Source: an uncultured Solirubrobacterales bacterium
Lineage (GTDB): Bacteria; Actinomycetota; Thermoleophilia; Solirubrobacterales; 70-9
Direction of reading: 5' to 3'
Length of the DNA: 33,079 nt
Assembly (NCBI GenBank): GCA_903891285.1
Contig: CAITDZ010000053.1
Coordinates: 1 to 33,079, forward strand
The stretch's first letter is position 1. Every line of letters starts with the position of its first letter. Under the pieces are notes generated by a model. The model did not search any database and had not been told where the DNA came from. It saw nothing but the letters and a program-made list of their open reading frames with translations. The translations under genes and the position numbers were made by a program. Shown piece by piece: positions 1 through 7,511 of the stretch.

Positions 1-194
1 CCTACCCGGAGGTCCTTGCCTACGTCTCCGATTCCGGGGTCGAGGCAGCCCTTGCCGGCGAACCGGCCCGGAGGCTCTACGAACCCCAGATCTCCTTCTT
101 CCAGGACGAGACGGTCGCCGCCGATCCCTGGTGCACCGGTTACTCGGTCCTGCCGGAAGGCTCGGGCGCGCCGCTGGCCCGCTACGCCCCCTGA
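1..194 (+). CDS. C-terminal fragment of an unrecognised protein
   Basis: An open frame enters from the left edge (codons in phase from base 3) and stops with TGA at 192-194, giving the last 63 residues of a protein. The visible part contains FFQDETVAADPWC and ends in APLARYAP. I do not recognise the family and see no catalytic motif, signal or membrane segment. It converges on the epoxide-hydrolase-like gene and overlaps its 3' end by 13 bases, so there is no room for a terminator between them. Reading-frame use looks like that of neighbouring real genes, with G/C in third positions, which is the main support that it is coding. Confidence 0.55.
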   Translation, partial: YPEVLAYVSDSGVEAALAGEPARRLYEPQISFFQDETVAADPWCTGYSVLPEGSGAPLARYAP

Positions 195-1096
195 GCCGGT
201 CGCCCTTGTGGCGAGCCGATCCAGTCGAGTACCAGGTCGGCGACTTGCCCCGGTCGCTCCAGGTTGAGGAAGTGTCCGGCCCCCTCGAGTTCCTCGAATC
301 GGCTCCCTTCGGCCATCAGGCCCGCCCCGACCCGCGCCAGGCCGATCCGGCCGCACCCGTCGTCACTCCCATGGAGGTAGAGGGTGGGGGCGACCGGTTT
401 CAGTCCGGCCAGGTAGCCGATTCCGTAACGCAGGTTGTCCCGGTAGTACTCGAGCGAAGCCCGTTTCCTCCCCGGGCCATCGAGCGACGAGAGCAGCAAC
501 CCGATGTCTGCCGAGCCGTCGTAACCGGGCGACCAGGTGCGCCAGAGGTGCCGGACGAGTCCGTCGAACCGGTTCTCCGCGATCCCGAACTGGTTGAAGA
601 GGAAATACCAACTCAGTCGGAGCTGTCCCAGGCCGGTCGGAATGGTTCCGGGCGAGAGCCAGACCTCGGTGAGCACCTCCGGGGGCGGGACGGCCATCGT
701 GATGATCGAGTCGAAGCGGTCCGGCTGGTGGGTAGCCACTCCCCAGGCGGCGACCGCACCCCAGTCGTGGCCGATCAGGACGGCCCCCTGGCCTGGCTCC
801 TGTAGCGAGTCGGCGAGCGCGATCACGTCTGCCACCTGGTCGGATACGAAGTAGCGATCGTCGGGAGCCAGGTCGGTCGGCCCATACCCACGGGTGAAGG
901 GTGCCACCGCGTGCCAGCCGGCCTCGCCGAGCAGGGGCGCGACGTGGCGCCAGGTCCAGGCAGTGTCGGGAAACCCATGGACGAGCAGGGCCAGGGGTCC
1001 GTCTTCCGGCCCCCATGAGAGCGATCCGAACTGGAGGCCGTTGACCTCGGTACTCGACTCCCTGGCGATCTCCGGAACGCTCGTCCGGTCAGGCAT
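182..1096 (-). CDS. alpha/beta hydrolase, epoxide hydrolase-like
   Basis: 304-aa alpha/beta-hydrolase-fold enzyme. Seen: an oxyanion-hole HGFPD at residues 40-44; a nucleophile elbow GHDWG at 109-113, in which Asp111 is the nucleophile, as in epoxide hydrolases and haloalkane dehalogenases rather than Ser esterases; a probable acid in GSDDG at 243-247; and the catalytic His275 in GAGHFLN. An aromatic cap region around 160-200 could supply the ring-opening tyrosines. The expected reaction is hydrolysis of an epoxide (or C-X bond) through an alkyl-enzyme ester; the substrate is unknown. It has no signal peptide, so it is cytoplasmic. The start overlaps the stop of the squalene/phytoene synthase gene by 8 bases, indicating translational coupling and perhaps an isoprenoid-epoxide substrate (inference). 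Confidence 0.85.
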   Translation of the reverse strand: MPDRTSVPEIARESSTEVNGLQFGSLSWGPEDGPLALLVHGFPDTAWTWRHVAPLLGEAGWHAVAPFTRGYGPTDLAPDDRYFVSDQVADVIALADSLQEPGQGAVLIGHDWGAVAAWGVATHQPDRFDSIITMAVPPPEVLTEVWLSPGTIPTGLGQLRLSWYFLFNQFGIAENRFDGLVRHLWRTWSPGYDGSADIGLLLSSLDGPGRKRASLEYYRDNLRYGIGYLAGLKPVAPTLYLHGSDDGCGRIGLARVGAGLMAEGSRFEELEGAGHFLNLERPGQVADLVLDWIGSPQGRPAQGA

Positions 1097-2216
1097 GTGG
1101 GGCGCTCGGCCCGATCAGGCTCGCGGCGCTGGTGAAGTCCCGCTCGACTCGCCTGACAGTGCGGCCGGCGAGGGTCCGCGAGACCAGCGCCGGCGCGGAG
1201 CCGAGGATCACCTGCAGGCGGTCGGCCGGCCCCGGCCACGGAAGGTGGCCGGCCCGGATGGCGCAGCCGCGGTAGTGGAGGTCGGTGAAGAGCAGCATCA
1301 GGACCGATGCGACCCGGACCCGAACGCTTCGGTCGAGCTCCAGACCCTCGAACATCCTCCGGTAGGCAGGTGCCCGCGAGAGGGCGAGCGCGATGTACTG
1401 GCCTCGAACATCCCTGACCGTCGGGATCACTTCGGGCTCGTAGCCCGACCGACCCAGGAACGGGGCGAGCGATGGGTGGTAGGCGATGCCCCGGTTCAGG
1501 TCGCTCTCGACATCCCTCGAGACGTTGGCCAGCTGGATCATCTCGCTGACCACCAGCGCGTTTTCGCGGGCATCGGCATCGAGGTCGCGGTCGCCGACCT
1601 GCTCCAGCATGAACAGCACCGGATTGCCGATCACGTGCCGGCAGTAGCGGGCCAGCTGCTCCTCGTCCAACAGGACACCCCCCTGGGCATTGAAAGTGTC
1701 CCACGACCAGACCATGCCCTCGGCCATCGCCCGGACCAGACCCGCGATCCGTTCCCGGGTTCCGGGATCGAGCTCCCGGTAGACCGCGTCGATCAGCTCG
1801 ATCCGGTCGACGAGGATCTCGTAGACCCTCTCACGGTCGGTCTTCGCGGCGCCCGGAGGAAGCGGGGGAGGGGCGCTCGGGGGGTCCGCCTCGAAGCGGT
1901 TCGCGAAGCCGATCAACGCGGCCGCGGATCCCGATGGCTCGGGGATGAGGTCCTCGTAGGTATCGAGGGCCCGGCAGTAGAGGTAGGCGACTGCCGCGGC
2001 CCGGGCGTCGGACTCGGGAAGGACGACGATGCTGGCGGCGAAGCTCCTGGCCGCGTGGGGGAGAATCGCCCAGAGGAAGGCCTCGGGATCGGTCTCGGAG
2101 GCAAGCGAACGCAGGTCCGGCTTTGACCGGTCCGCGAGCATTCCGTAGATCAGCCTGATCGGCGTTCGGAGGCGCGGCGGAATGCTCCCCGCGCCACTCG
2201 TCGGGCTCCTCCTCAC
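1089..2216 (-). CDS. squalene/phytoene synthase family protein
   Basis: Trans-isoprenyl diphosphate synthase of the head-to-head condensing type. Both Mg-diphosphate-binding motifs are present: DTYED (residues 85-89 of the short form) inside CRALDTYEDL, and DVESD (235-239) inside NVSRDVESDLNRG, the equivalent of the squalene synthase RDYLED region. Whether it makes squalene, phytoene or a related C30/C40 product cannot be told from motifs. Start: a GTG at 2216 lies 6 nt after a TACCTT hexamer and gives a 375-aa protein whose first motif falls at a usual position. An upstream in-frame GTG at 2288, preceded by AGGA, would add 24 residues, which would be encoded partly by the promoter-like hexamer. 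It sits in the minus-strand run HugZ-like, this gene, epoxide hydrolase. Confidence 0.85.
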   Translation of the reverse strand: MRRSPTSGAGSIPPRLRTPIRLIYGMLADRSKPDLRSLASETDPEAFLWAILPHAARSFAASIVVLPESDARAAAVAYLYCRALDTYEDLIPEPSGSAAALIGFANRFEADPPSAPPPLPPGAAKTDRERVYEILVDRIELIDAVYRELDPGTRERIAGLVRAMAEGMVWSWDTFNAQGGVLLDEEQLARYCRHVIGNPVLFMLEQVGDRDLDADARENALVVSEMIQLANVSRDVESDLNRGIAYHPSLAPFLGRSGYEPEVIPTVRDVRGQYIALALSRAPAYRRMFEGLELDRSVRVRVASVLMLLFTDLHYRGCAIRAGHLPWPGPADRLQVILGSAPALVSRTLAGRTVRRVERDFTSAASLIGPSAPHA

Positions 2217-2222
2217 CCGGCC

Positions 2223-2228
2223 AAGGTA
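2223..2228 (-). promoter_or_regulatory. putative -10 hexamer for a leaderless synthase transcript
   Basis: TACCTT on the minus strand fits TANNNT and is followed by a 6-nt spacer and an in-frame GTG (2216). No Shine-Dalgarno precedes this GTG. The same arrangement recurs at several other genes here. No -35 element was recognised. Confidence 0.4.
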
Positions 2229-2316
2229 GCAGCGAAGCGTCGATTCCGGAAACGCTTCCCGGGCAGGGAAGCGATTGGCCCGGGCCACTCCTGTCCCCAG
2301 GAGACTCCGGGTCGGG

Positions 2317-3165
2317 TCAGGCCGTCGAGGTTTCGCGGGCCCGGCGGGCCAGGTCCACGGTCGCTCCCCGAAGGCCGTCCGGGGTGGCGACGGGTTCCGC
2401 GAACTCGACCCGGACTGCCTCCCGCCCGGAGGGCATCTGGACGGTTAGATCGAGTCCGTACCTGTCGGCCGCGGCGCAGGTTGCAGCTGTTGCGCCGACC
2501 TTGCCCCCGAGGTTCCTTGCCATCTCGAGCAGCGAATCGGCGTGATCCTCATTCAGGTGTCGAACGGCATGGGCCGCTCCGGCATGGACCGGATCCGGCT
2601 CGGCCGTGGCGAACTCGGCCGCGTGGGCGGTGTCCATCCGACCGTAGCCCCCGACCCAGCGGGCGCGATCGACGTCGAGTACCCAGAGCGAGAAGTCTTC
2701 GAAGTCGAGATAGCTCCCGGCGGAGGGAACCGCCTCTAGATGGGCCTCCCTGGCTGCCTCACCGAGTGGGTGGTCGGCGGGCCGGACCATGCTCCCGGCC
2801 AGCGTCACCCGCCCCCCGGCAAGGACTTCGCCCTCGTGGGTGGGATCGGCGACCATCAGCGAAGCCTGGGTCCGCTCCAGCAAGTTCCGGCCGTGCTCGG
2901 CGAGGGTCGAGAGGCAGAAGACCGGGGAGCCATCGGCGAGCAGCCCATAGGTGACCAGGGAGGCCCAGGGTGATCCATCGTCGCTCAGGGTGGCGAGGGT
3001 GCCGGAGGTCGACGAGGCAACCAGCGTCCGGGCCTCTTCGGCAGGGGTTCGCCTGCGGCCATTCCGGGCGAGCGGATCGACGTCGGGCACGGCCACCCCG
3101 TCGGGGAGGCGGTGGGCGCCGACCACCTCGCGGGCCTCGGGTCTGGTTTCCGTCTGGTTGCTCAA
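2317..3165 (-). CDS. HugZ-like heme oxygenase (PPOX split barrel + DUF2470)
   Basis: 282-aa protein with two domains. An FMN-binding-type pyridoxamine 5'-phosphate oxidase split barrel spans about 42-175, including GTLATLSDDGSPWAS and WVGGYGRM. A DUF2470 domain spans about 195-278 and begins with AVRHLNEDHADSLLEM, the conserved H-x-N-x-D-H. This PPOX-DUF2470 combination is that of HugZ-type proteins, which bind and oxidatively open heme to release iron. It faces a heme ABC importer across a 172-bp control region containing an iron box, which supports heme degradation over a pyridoxine role. Start: TTG at 3165 with GGAGAG about 7 nt upstream. No signal peptide is present, so it is cytoplasmic, as expected for an enzyme using imported heme. 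Confidence 0.85.
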   Translation of the reverse strand: MSNQTETRPEAREVVGAHRLPDGVAVPDVDPLARNGRRRTPAEEARTLVASSTSGTLATLSDDGSPWASLVTYGLLADGSPVFCLSTLAEHGRNLLERTQASLMVADPTHEGEVLAGGRVTLAGSMVRPADHPLGEAAREAHLEAVPSAGSYLDFEDFSLWVLDVDRARWVGGYGRMDTAHAAEFATAEPDPVHAGAAHAVRHLNEDHADSLLEMARNLGGKVGATAATCAAADRYGLDLTVQMPSGREAVRVEFAEPVATPDGLRGATVDLARRARETSTA

Positions 3166-3217
3166 GTTCGGCTCTCCGGTCCGGGGGGGTGCCCGAAAGG
3201 GCGGCGACCCCGGGGAC

Positions 3218-3236
3218 TTAGGCTACCCTATTATTT
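3218..3236. promoter_or_regulatory. DtxR/IdeR-like iron box between HugZ-like and hmuT genes
   Basis: TTAGGCTACCCTA at 3218-3230 is an imperfect palindrome (TAGG...CCTA). Within a 19-bp frame it matches the DtxR/IdeR consensus TTAGGTTAGSCTAACCTWA at 12 of 19 positions by eye. It lies midway between two divergent heme genes. It also contains a TANNNT hexamer on each strand (TACCCT plus, TAGCCT minus), so a bound iron-loaded regulator would block both promoters. A short CCGAC/GTCGG hairpin lies at about 3283-3297 in the hmuT leader. The regulator itself is not in the window. Confidence 0.6.
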
Positions 3237-3337
3237 CCCCCTCGATCGGGTCGAAGAGCGGTCTGCCGGGTTTCAGGGGACACCGACGCGAAGTCGGGGC
3301 CGAAGCTGTCGAGAGAGATTCCCAGAAAGGTGCCGGG

Positions 3338-4282
3338 GTGGCAAGAGCTGATATGGATCCAGGGCCCGAAGGCCCACGCCGCTACGGAGCGGATGACCGC
3401 AGGCTTCGACTGGCGTCCGCGGCCTGCGCCCTGGCCCTTGTCGTCGCTGCCGCGGGCCTCGCGAGGAGCCTGACGCCTTCCGGAGCAAGCGCAGCCCCTT
3501 CGAGCTCCGCCCCGAAAGTAGTGGCCCTCACCCCCTTTGCAGCAAATTCGATGGCCCTGATGGGCGTCTTCCCCGAGGCGATCGGCCAGACCCTCGGAGG
3601 TGATCGTCGTTACGTCTCTGGCCTCCGTACCACCCCGAGGATTCCGATGAGCCACCCGAACGGCCCCAACATGGAACTGCTCCTCACCTACGGACCCAGC
3701 TTGATCTTCTCCTCCCCCCAGTGGGCTGCAGGCCGGGACGCGATGGAACAGATCGCGGGGCGGGTGGTCAATGCCGATCCCAGCTCGATAGCCGGCTCCT
3801 ACCGGAAGGTTTCCGAAATTGCCCGCCTGGTCGGTCGCAAGGCCCGCGGCGAGCGCCTGGTCACCCAGATGAAGAGATCGGTTCGCCGGAGCACTCAGGG
3901 GATCTCCAGTCGGCCGCGGGTAATGCTGATCCTCGGCGTCGGCAGGACGCCCTGGGCCTTCCTCGGGGACAGTTGGGGCGGGGAGATAGTCGGGCGCGCC
4001 GGGGGGCGCCTCCTGACCGGTGGGGCCGGAGGCCGGGGTTTCGCCCGGATCTCGAACGAGGTGGTGATCGCCGAGAACCCGGAGGTAATCATCGCCGTAC
4101 CGCACGCGAATGCGGACGAGATCACGCCCGAGCTGAAGGCTCAGCTCCGCGAGCAGTGGGCCGGGACTGGCGCTGCCGACAGTGGCCGGATCTACTTCTC
4201 GGACGACAACTCGCTGCTCCAGGCCGGGACGGACATCGGGACGACGATCCGGAAGGTGCGCCGCTTCCTCGGGAACGGCTAG
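3338..4282 (+). CDS. hmuT: heme ABC transporter substrate-binding protein (HmuT-like)
   Basis: 314-aa periplasmic-binding protein of the TroA/BtuF fold (PF01497 type). A hydrophobic segment at about 24-42 (ASAACALALVVAAAGLA) would act as a secretion signal or membrane anchor. I see no good lipobox cysteine, which is unusual for a Gram-positive binding protein. The mature domain spans about 59-310, with family-like stretches VVALTPFAANSMAL, LLTYGPSLIFS, ENPEVIIA and a C-terminal IYFSDDN. It delivers substrate to the permease encoded immediately downstream. The family also binds cobalamin and siderophores; the HtaA and HugZ neighbours favour heme. Start: GTG at 3338 with AGAAAGG 7 nt upstream. 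An ATG at 3353 is possible but lacks a clear ribosome site. Confidence 0.85.
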   Translation: MARADMDPGPEGPRRYGADDRRLRLASAACALALVVAAAGLARSLTPSGASAAPSSSAPKVVALTPFAANSMALMGVFPEAIGQTLGGDRRYVSGLRTTPRIPMSHPNGPNMELLLTYGPSLIFSSPQWAAGRDAMEQIAGRVVNADPSSIAGSYRKVSEIARLVGRKARGERLVTQMKRSVRRSTQGISSRPRVMLILGVGRTPWAFLGDSWGGEIVGRAGGRLLTGGAGGRGFARISNEVVIAENPEVIIAVPHANADEITPELKAQLREQWAGTGAADSGRIYFSDDNSLLQAGTDIGTTIRKVRRFLGNG

Positions 4283-4294
4283 CCGGAAGGCAGT

Positions 4295-5281
4295 TTGACC
4301 CTCCGGCGGACCCTCGTCGTAGTGGTGCTCGGGGTCGTGGCGGTCGCCGGGTGCGCTGCGTCACTCGCCTTCGGTGCGGTTTCGATCCCGATCAGCGAGA
4401 TCCTCAACATCCTCTTCGGCTCGGTCGACTCGGGTCCCGACTACGAGATCATCCAGCGCCTGCGGCTGCCGCGAATGGTCGAGGCACTCCTGGTGGGCGC
4501 GGCCCTGGGCGTCGCCGGGGCCTGCCTGCAGGGGGCCCTCTCCAACCCGCTCGCCTCCCCCGATGTGATCGGGGTGACGGGTGGCGCCGGGTTCGGGGCG
4601 ATGCTGGTCCTCCTCCTCCTGCCGGCCCAGGCGGCCCTCGTCCCGCTGAGCGCGCTGGCCTTCGGTCTGCTGGCAGCTTCATTCGTCTTCCTGATCGGAT
4701 TCGTAGGCGAGCGGGGAGGTGGCATCGGTCGAGTGATCCTCGCCGGGATCGCGATCGCCTCACTCTTCGGAGCTGCGACCGCGGCCCTGATGGCTGCCTT
4801 CCCGGACCGGGTACCGGCCGGCCTGTTCTTCCTGGTCGGTGGTCTGACCACCACCGGGTGGGACACGATCAGACAGGTCCTTCCCTACTTCGTGGTCGGC
4901 TTCGTTCTCTCGGTCTTCCTCGTCCGCCCGCTCGACCGGCTGGCGCTGGGGGATGAGGTGGCCGCATCGCTCGGCTCCCGTCCTCGAAGGATCCGCTTCC
5001 TGGCAGCATTCGTAGCGGCACTCCTCGCATCTGCCGCCGCTGCGGTCGCCGGACTGCTCGCCTTCCTCGGCCTGGTCGTTCCGCACATGGTGCGGTTGGC
5101 CGCCGGGACCGCCAGGAACACCTACGTACTCCCGGTCTCCGCCCTCGGGGGCGCGGCACTCCTGGTCTCGGCCGACACCCTGGCCCGGGTTATCGCCGCA
5201 CCGGTCGAGCTGCCGGTCGGGCCGCTCCTCGTACTGCTCGGGGTACCGGTCTTCCTCTATCTCCTCAGGAAAGCGGTCTGA
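4295..5281 (+). CDS. hmuU: heme ABC transporter permease (FecCD/BtuC family, HmuU-like)
   Basis: 328-aa polytopic membrane protein of the FecCD family, with about 9-10 predicted helices starting at residue 5. The characteristic block RLRLPRMVEALLVGAALGVA, followed by GACLQGALSNPLASPDVIGV, lies at about 55-95. The coupling region GLVVPHMVRL, which contacts the ATPase, is near 265. As a homodimer it forms the channel for heme taken from the HmuT-like protein. Start: TTG at 4295, preceded by GGAAGG at 4284-4289; 12 nt separate it from the hmuT stop. Its stop overlaps the ATPase start by one base, so the three genes are translationally coupled. Confidence 0.88.
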   Translation: MTLRRTLVVVVLGVVAVAGCAASLAFGAVSIPISEILNILFGSVDSGPDYEIIQRLRLPRMVEALLVGAALGVAGACLQGALSNPLASPDVIGVTGGAGFGAMLVLLLLPAQAALVPLSALAFGLLAASFVFLIGFVGERGGGIGRVILAGIAIASLFGAATAALMAAFPDRVPAGLFFLVGGLTTTGWDTIRQVLPYFVVGFVLSVFLVRPLDRLALGDEVAASLGSRPRRIRFLAAFVAALLASAAAAVAGLLAFLGLVVPHMVRLAAGTARNTYVLPVSALGGAALLVSADTLARVIAAPVELPVGPLLVLLGVPVFLYLLRKAV

Positions 5282-6090
5282 TGCGCACCAGCGCCGAGGT
5301 ACTCCTCGAGGCGACCGGCGTAGGGGTCGAGATCGGTGGCCGACCGATCCTCGACGGCGTCGACCTGACCCTGTCCACGGGCGAGCTCGTTGCGGTCGTG
5401 GGGCCGAATGGTGCCGGCAAGTCGACCTTCGCCCGGGTGGCCTGTGGCCTCCAGCGGGCGACCTCCGGGCGGGTCGAGTGGGGCGGTCGACCGATCGGCG
5501 GGATACGTGGCAGGGAGCTCGCTCGGACCCGGGCGTTCATTCCGCAGCTCCCGCAGGTACCGGCCGGGGTCACTGTCGGGGACGCGGTGTCGATCGGACG
5601 CTCGGCGCACTTCGGACCTTTCAGGGGGTCCTCTGGCACTGACCGCGAGGCGATCACCGAGGCGCTCGGGAGGGCGAGGGTGGACCGACTGGCCGATCGT
5701 CTGCTGACCACCCTCTCGGGCGGCGAGCTCCAGCGGGTCCAGATCGCGGTTGCCCTGGCCCAGGACGCGCCGGCGCTGGTGGCGGACGAGCCGACCGCCC
5801 AGCTCGACCTCGGTGCCACCGCTGAGGTGTCCCGCCTCCTGCGAGGTCTGGTCGAGGGTGGGCTGGCGGTCCTGCTGATCGTCCACGATCTGGCCCTCGC
5901 CGCCGCGGTGGCGGACCGGGTCGTCGTGATCTCCTCCGGTCGCTCTATCGCAACCGGAAGCCCCTTCGAGGTGTTGACACAACAGCTGATTTCGGAGGTC
6001 TGGGGCGTCGAGGCCGAACTCGTCAGTCGCGACGGTCGCTCGGCCCTCCACGTCGGCTGGTTGGATCGAAGGTCCGGACTCGGCACCTGA
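5281..6090 (+). CDS. hmuV: heme ABC transporter ATP-binding protein (HmuV-like)
   Basis: 269-aa ABC ATPase that powers the HmuT-U importer. Walker A is GPNGAGKST (41-49), the Q-loop is Gln89 (FIPQLPQ), the signature is LSGGELQRV (145-153), Walker B plus glutamate is ALVADEPT (165-172), the D-loop is QLDL and the H-loop is His202 (IVHD). All catalytic elements are intact. The ATG at 5281 overlaps the permease TGA by one base. The gene ends 20 bases before a double iron box, so the following HtaA genes probably have their own iron-controlled promoter as well as possible read-through. Confidence 0.9.
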   Translation: MRTSAEVLLEATGVGVEIGGRPILDGVDLTLSTGELVAVVGPNGAGKSTFARVACGLQRATSGRVEWGGRPIGGIRGRELARTRAFIPQLPQVPAGVTVGDAVSIGRSAHFGPFRGSSGTDREAITEALGRARVDRLADRLLTTLSGGELQRVQIAVALAQDAPALVADEPTAQLDLGATAEVSRLLRGLVEGGLAVLLIVHDLALAAAVADRVVVISSGRSIATGSPFEVLTQQLISEVWGVEAELVSRDGRSALHVGWLDRRSGLGT

Positions 6091-6109
6091 TCGGCGCCGA
6101 ACGACCTGA

Positions 6110-6146
6110 TTAAGGCTTCCCTAAGTTGGCTAAGGTATCCCTAACC
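6110..6146 (+). promoter_or_regulatory. tandem DtxR/IdeR-like iron boxes upstream of htaA-like gene
   Basis: Two imperfect palindromes lie in tandem: TTAAGGCTTCCCTAA (6110-6124) and GGCTAAGGTATCCCTAACC (6128-6146). Their TAAGG half-sites start exactly 20 bp apart (6111 and 6131), about two helical turns. They match the DtxR/IdeR 19-mer at about 12 and 13 positions by eye. TAAGGT at 6131-6136 could serve as the -10 element. They fill most of the 121-bp gap before the HtaA-type gene at 6212, suggesting iron-repressed transcription of the surface heme proteins. Confidence 0.65.
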
Positions 6147-6211
6147 ACCACTTCCCAAGGCACCTTCCGGGCTGGAGCCGGGGCGGGCCGAGTGGCGAAA
6201 GGACTCGAGAG

Positions 6212-7507
6212 ATGAACGGCAGGAATGTTTCGGGCGCAACCGATCGGCGGACGGGCAGGGCACTCGCCGGCTTCCTCGCAGGCGGAATCCTTCTCACCGG
6301 GATGGTTGGCTTCAGTGGGGTTGCCTCGGCTGCAGTCGGGCCGCAGGGCTCGGCGACCATGGACCTGGGCTCCGGGAAGGCCGCCAGGGCGCTCTCCGCT
6401 GCAGGGATTCGAATCTCGGCGACCGGTGCCGCTTTCCCGACGCAGCTCTCGAAAGGTCGGGTAAGGATTCAGGCTCCGGCGAAAGACGTCTCGGTAACCG
6501 GCGACCGGGGTGTGATCACCCTTGCCGGCTCCCTGGTCTTTTCCCGTGGAACGGAGAGGCTCGTGATCGGGCGGCTTTCGGTCGTCTCGGGAACCGATGC
6601 ATCGGTGGTCAAGGGCCGCATCGGCAAGAAGACCGTCTCGCTCTTCAAGACTGGCGGACCGGCGGAGTTGGATGACCAGGTCGGGACCGTGGCCCTGGAT
6701 GGACGGGCGACCGGCCTTACCCCCGTGGCCGCCCGGGAGATCGCTTCCAGGTTCGGTATCGACCGGCTCCCGGCGTCGCGGGTCGGGACCTCCTCGGCTT
6801 CGGGCCAGGCAGCCTTCGAAGACCCTTATGGGAGCCTCTGCGAACTCCAGGCGACCTCGAAGACTGCCGGAACGCTGCAGGAGGCCGGGACGCCGCCCGA
6901 GTTCGAGGGAGCTACTGCTGCGACAGGGCTCGACATCTCCTGGGGCTTTCGCTCGAGTTTTCGCAACTACCTCTTCTTCCTGCCCGGAGCCCAGGGCGTG
7001 ATGCAGGCTGCAGACGGATCCTCGGTCATCCCCAACCCGGTGCCGGGGCTTGCCCCGACCGGCTTCAAGTGGCCCTACGTGGCCGGAAGGTTCAACGCCT
7101 CGAGCACGGGCGTTGCGAGTGACCAGGTGGTCCTCGAGGGCTCCGGGACGATCGTCCTCTGCCACAAGGGACAGTTCAGGGTCAACCTCTCGAACCCGAC
7201 GATCATGATCGATGGCCTGAAGGCCCAGCTCGTCTTCGACGTCGACACCAGCGTCAACGTAAACCCTGCCGAGTCGAAGGTCGATTGGATCCCCACCCAG
7301 CGGGTCGTCCTGGCCAATCTGGTCACCTCCGAGGGAACCCGCACCCAGACGGCGGACACGATTACCTGGGCCAACGTGCCGGTGATCCTCACCGAGACCG
7401 GCTCGGAGGTCCTCAGGCTGGCGCCGTTCTCGCCGACATTCCGCTACCAAGCCGGGCAGGCGCTGCAGACGATCGGCTTCTCGGTGACCTCGGCTACGCC
7501 GGCCTGA
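6212..7507 (+). CDS. htaA: secreted HtaA-domain heme-binding protein
   Basis: 431-aa exported protein. A signal peptide spans about 1-40 (charged start, hydrophobic FLAGGILLTGMVGF, cleavage after VASA). An N-terminal region (about 46-190) contains ALSAAGIRISATGAAFP and reads as a degenerate beta-rich module. An HtaA domain (PF04213 type) spans about 238-425, starting with LDISWGFRSSFRNY. Tyr253 sits where corynebacterial HtaA uses an axial heme tyrosine, and His318 in LCHKGQFRVNLSNP matches the conserved histidine of the family. It should capture heme at the surface and pass it to HmuT. Start ATG with AAAGGA 8 nt upstream. There is no C-terminal membrane helix, so it is secreted or held by partners. 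Confidence 0.82.
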   Translation: MNGRNVSGATDRRTGRALAGFLAGGILLTGMVGFSGVASAAVGPQGSATMDLGSGKAARALSAAGIRISATGAAFPTQLSKGRVRIQAPAKDVSVTGDRGVITLAGSLVFSRGTERLVIGRLSVVSGTDASVVKGRIGKKTVSLFKTGGPAELDDQVGTVALDGRATGLTPVAAREIASRFGIDRLPASRVGTSSASGQAAFEDPYGSLCELQATSKTAGTLQEAGTPPEFEGATAATGLDISWGFRSSFRNYLFFLPGAQGVMQAADGSSVIPNPVPGLAPTGFKWPYVAGRFNASSTGVASDQVVLEGSGTIVLCHKGQFRVNLSNPTIMIDGLKAQLVFDVDTSVNVNPAESKVDWIPTQRVVLANLVTSEGTRTQTADTITWANVPVILTETGSEVLRLAPFSPTFRYQAGQALQTIGFSVTSATPA

Positions 7508-7511
7508 TCCG

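Noticed and set aside
2951-3337. Upstream extension of the HmuT-like frame to 2951
   Set aside because: It would overlap the HugZ-like gene and run through the iron box. The GTG at 3338 has a proper ribosome site and is followed by a charged N terminus and an export segment.
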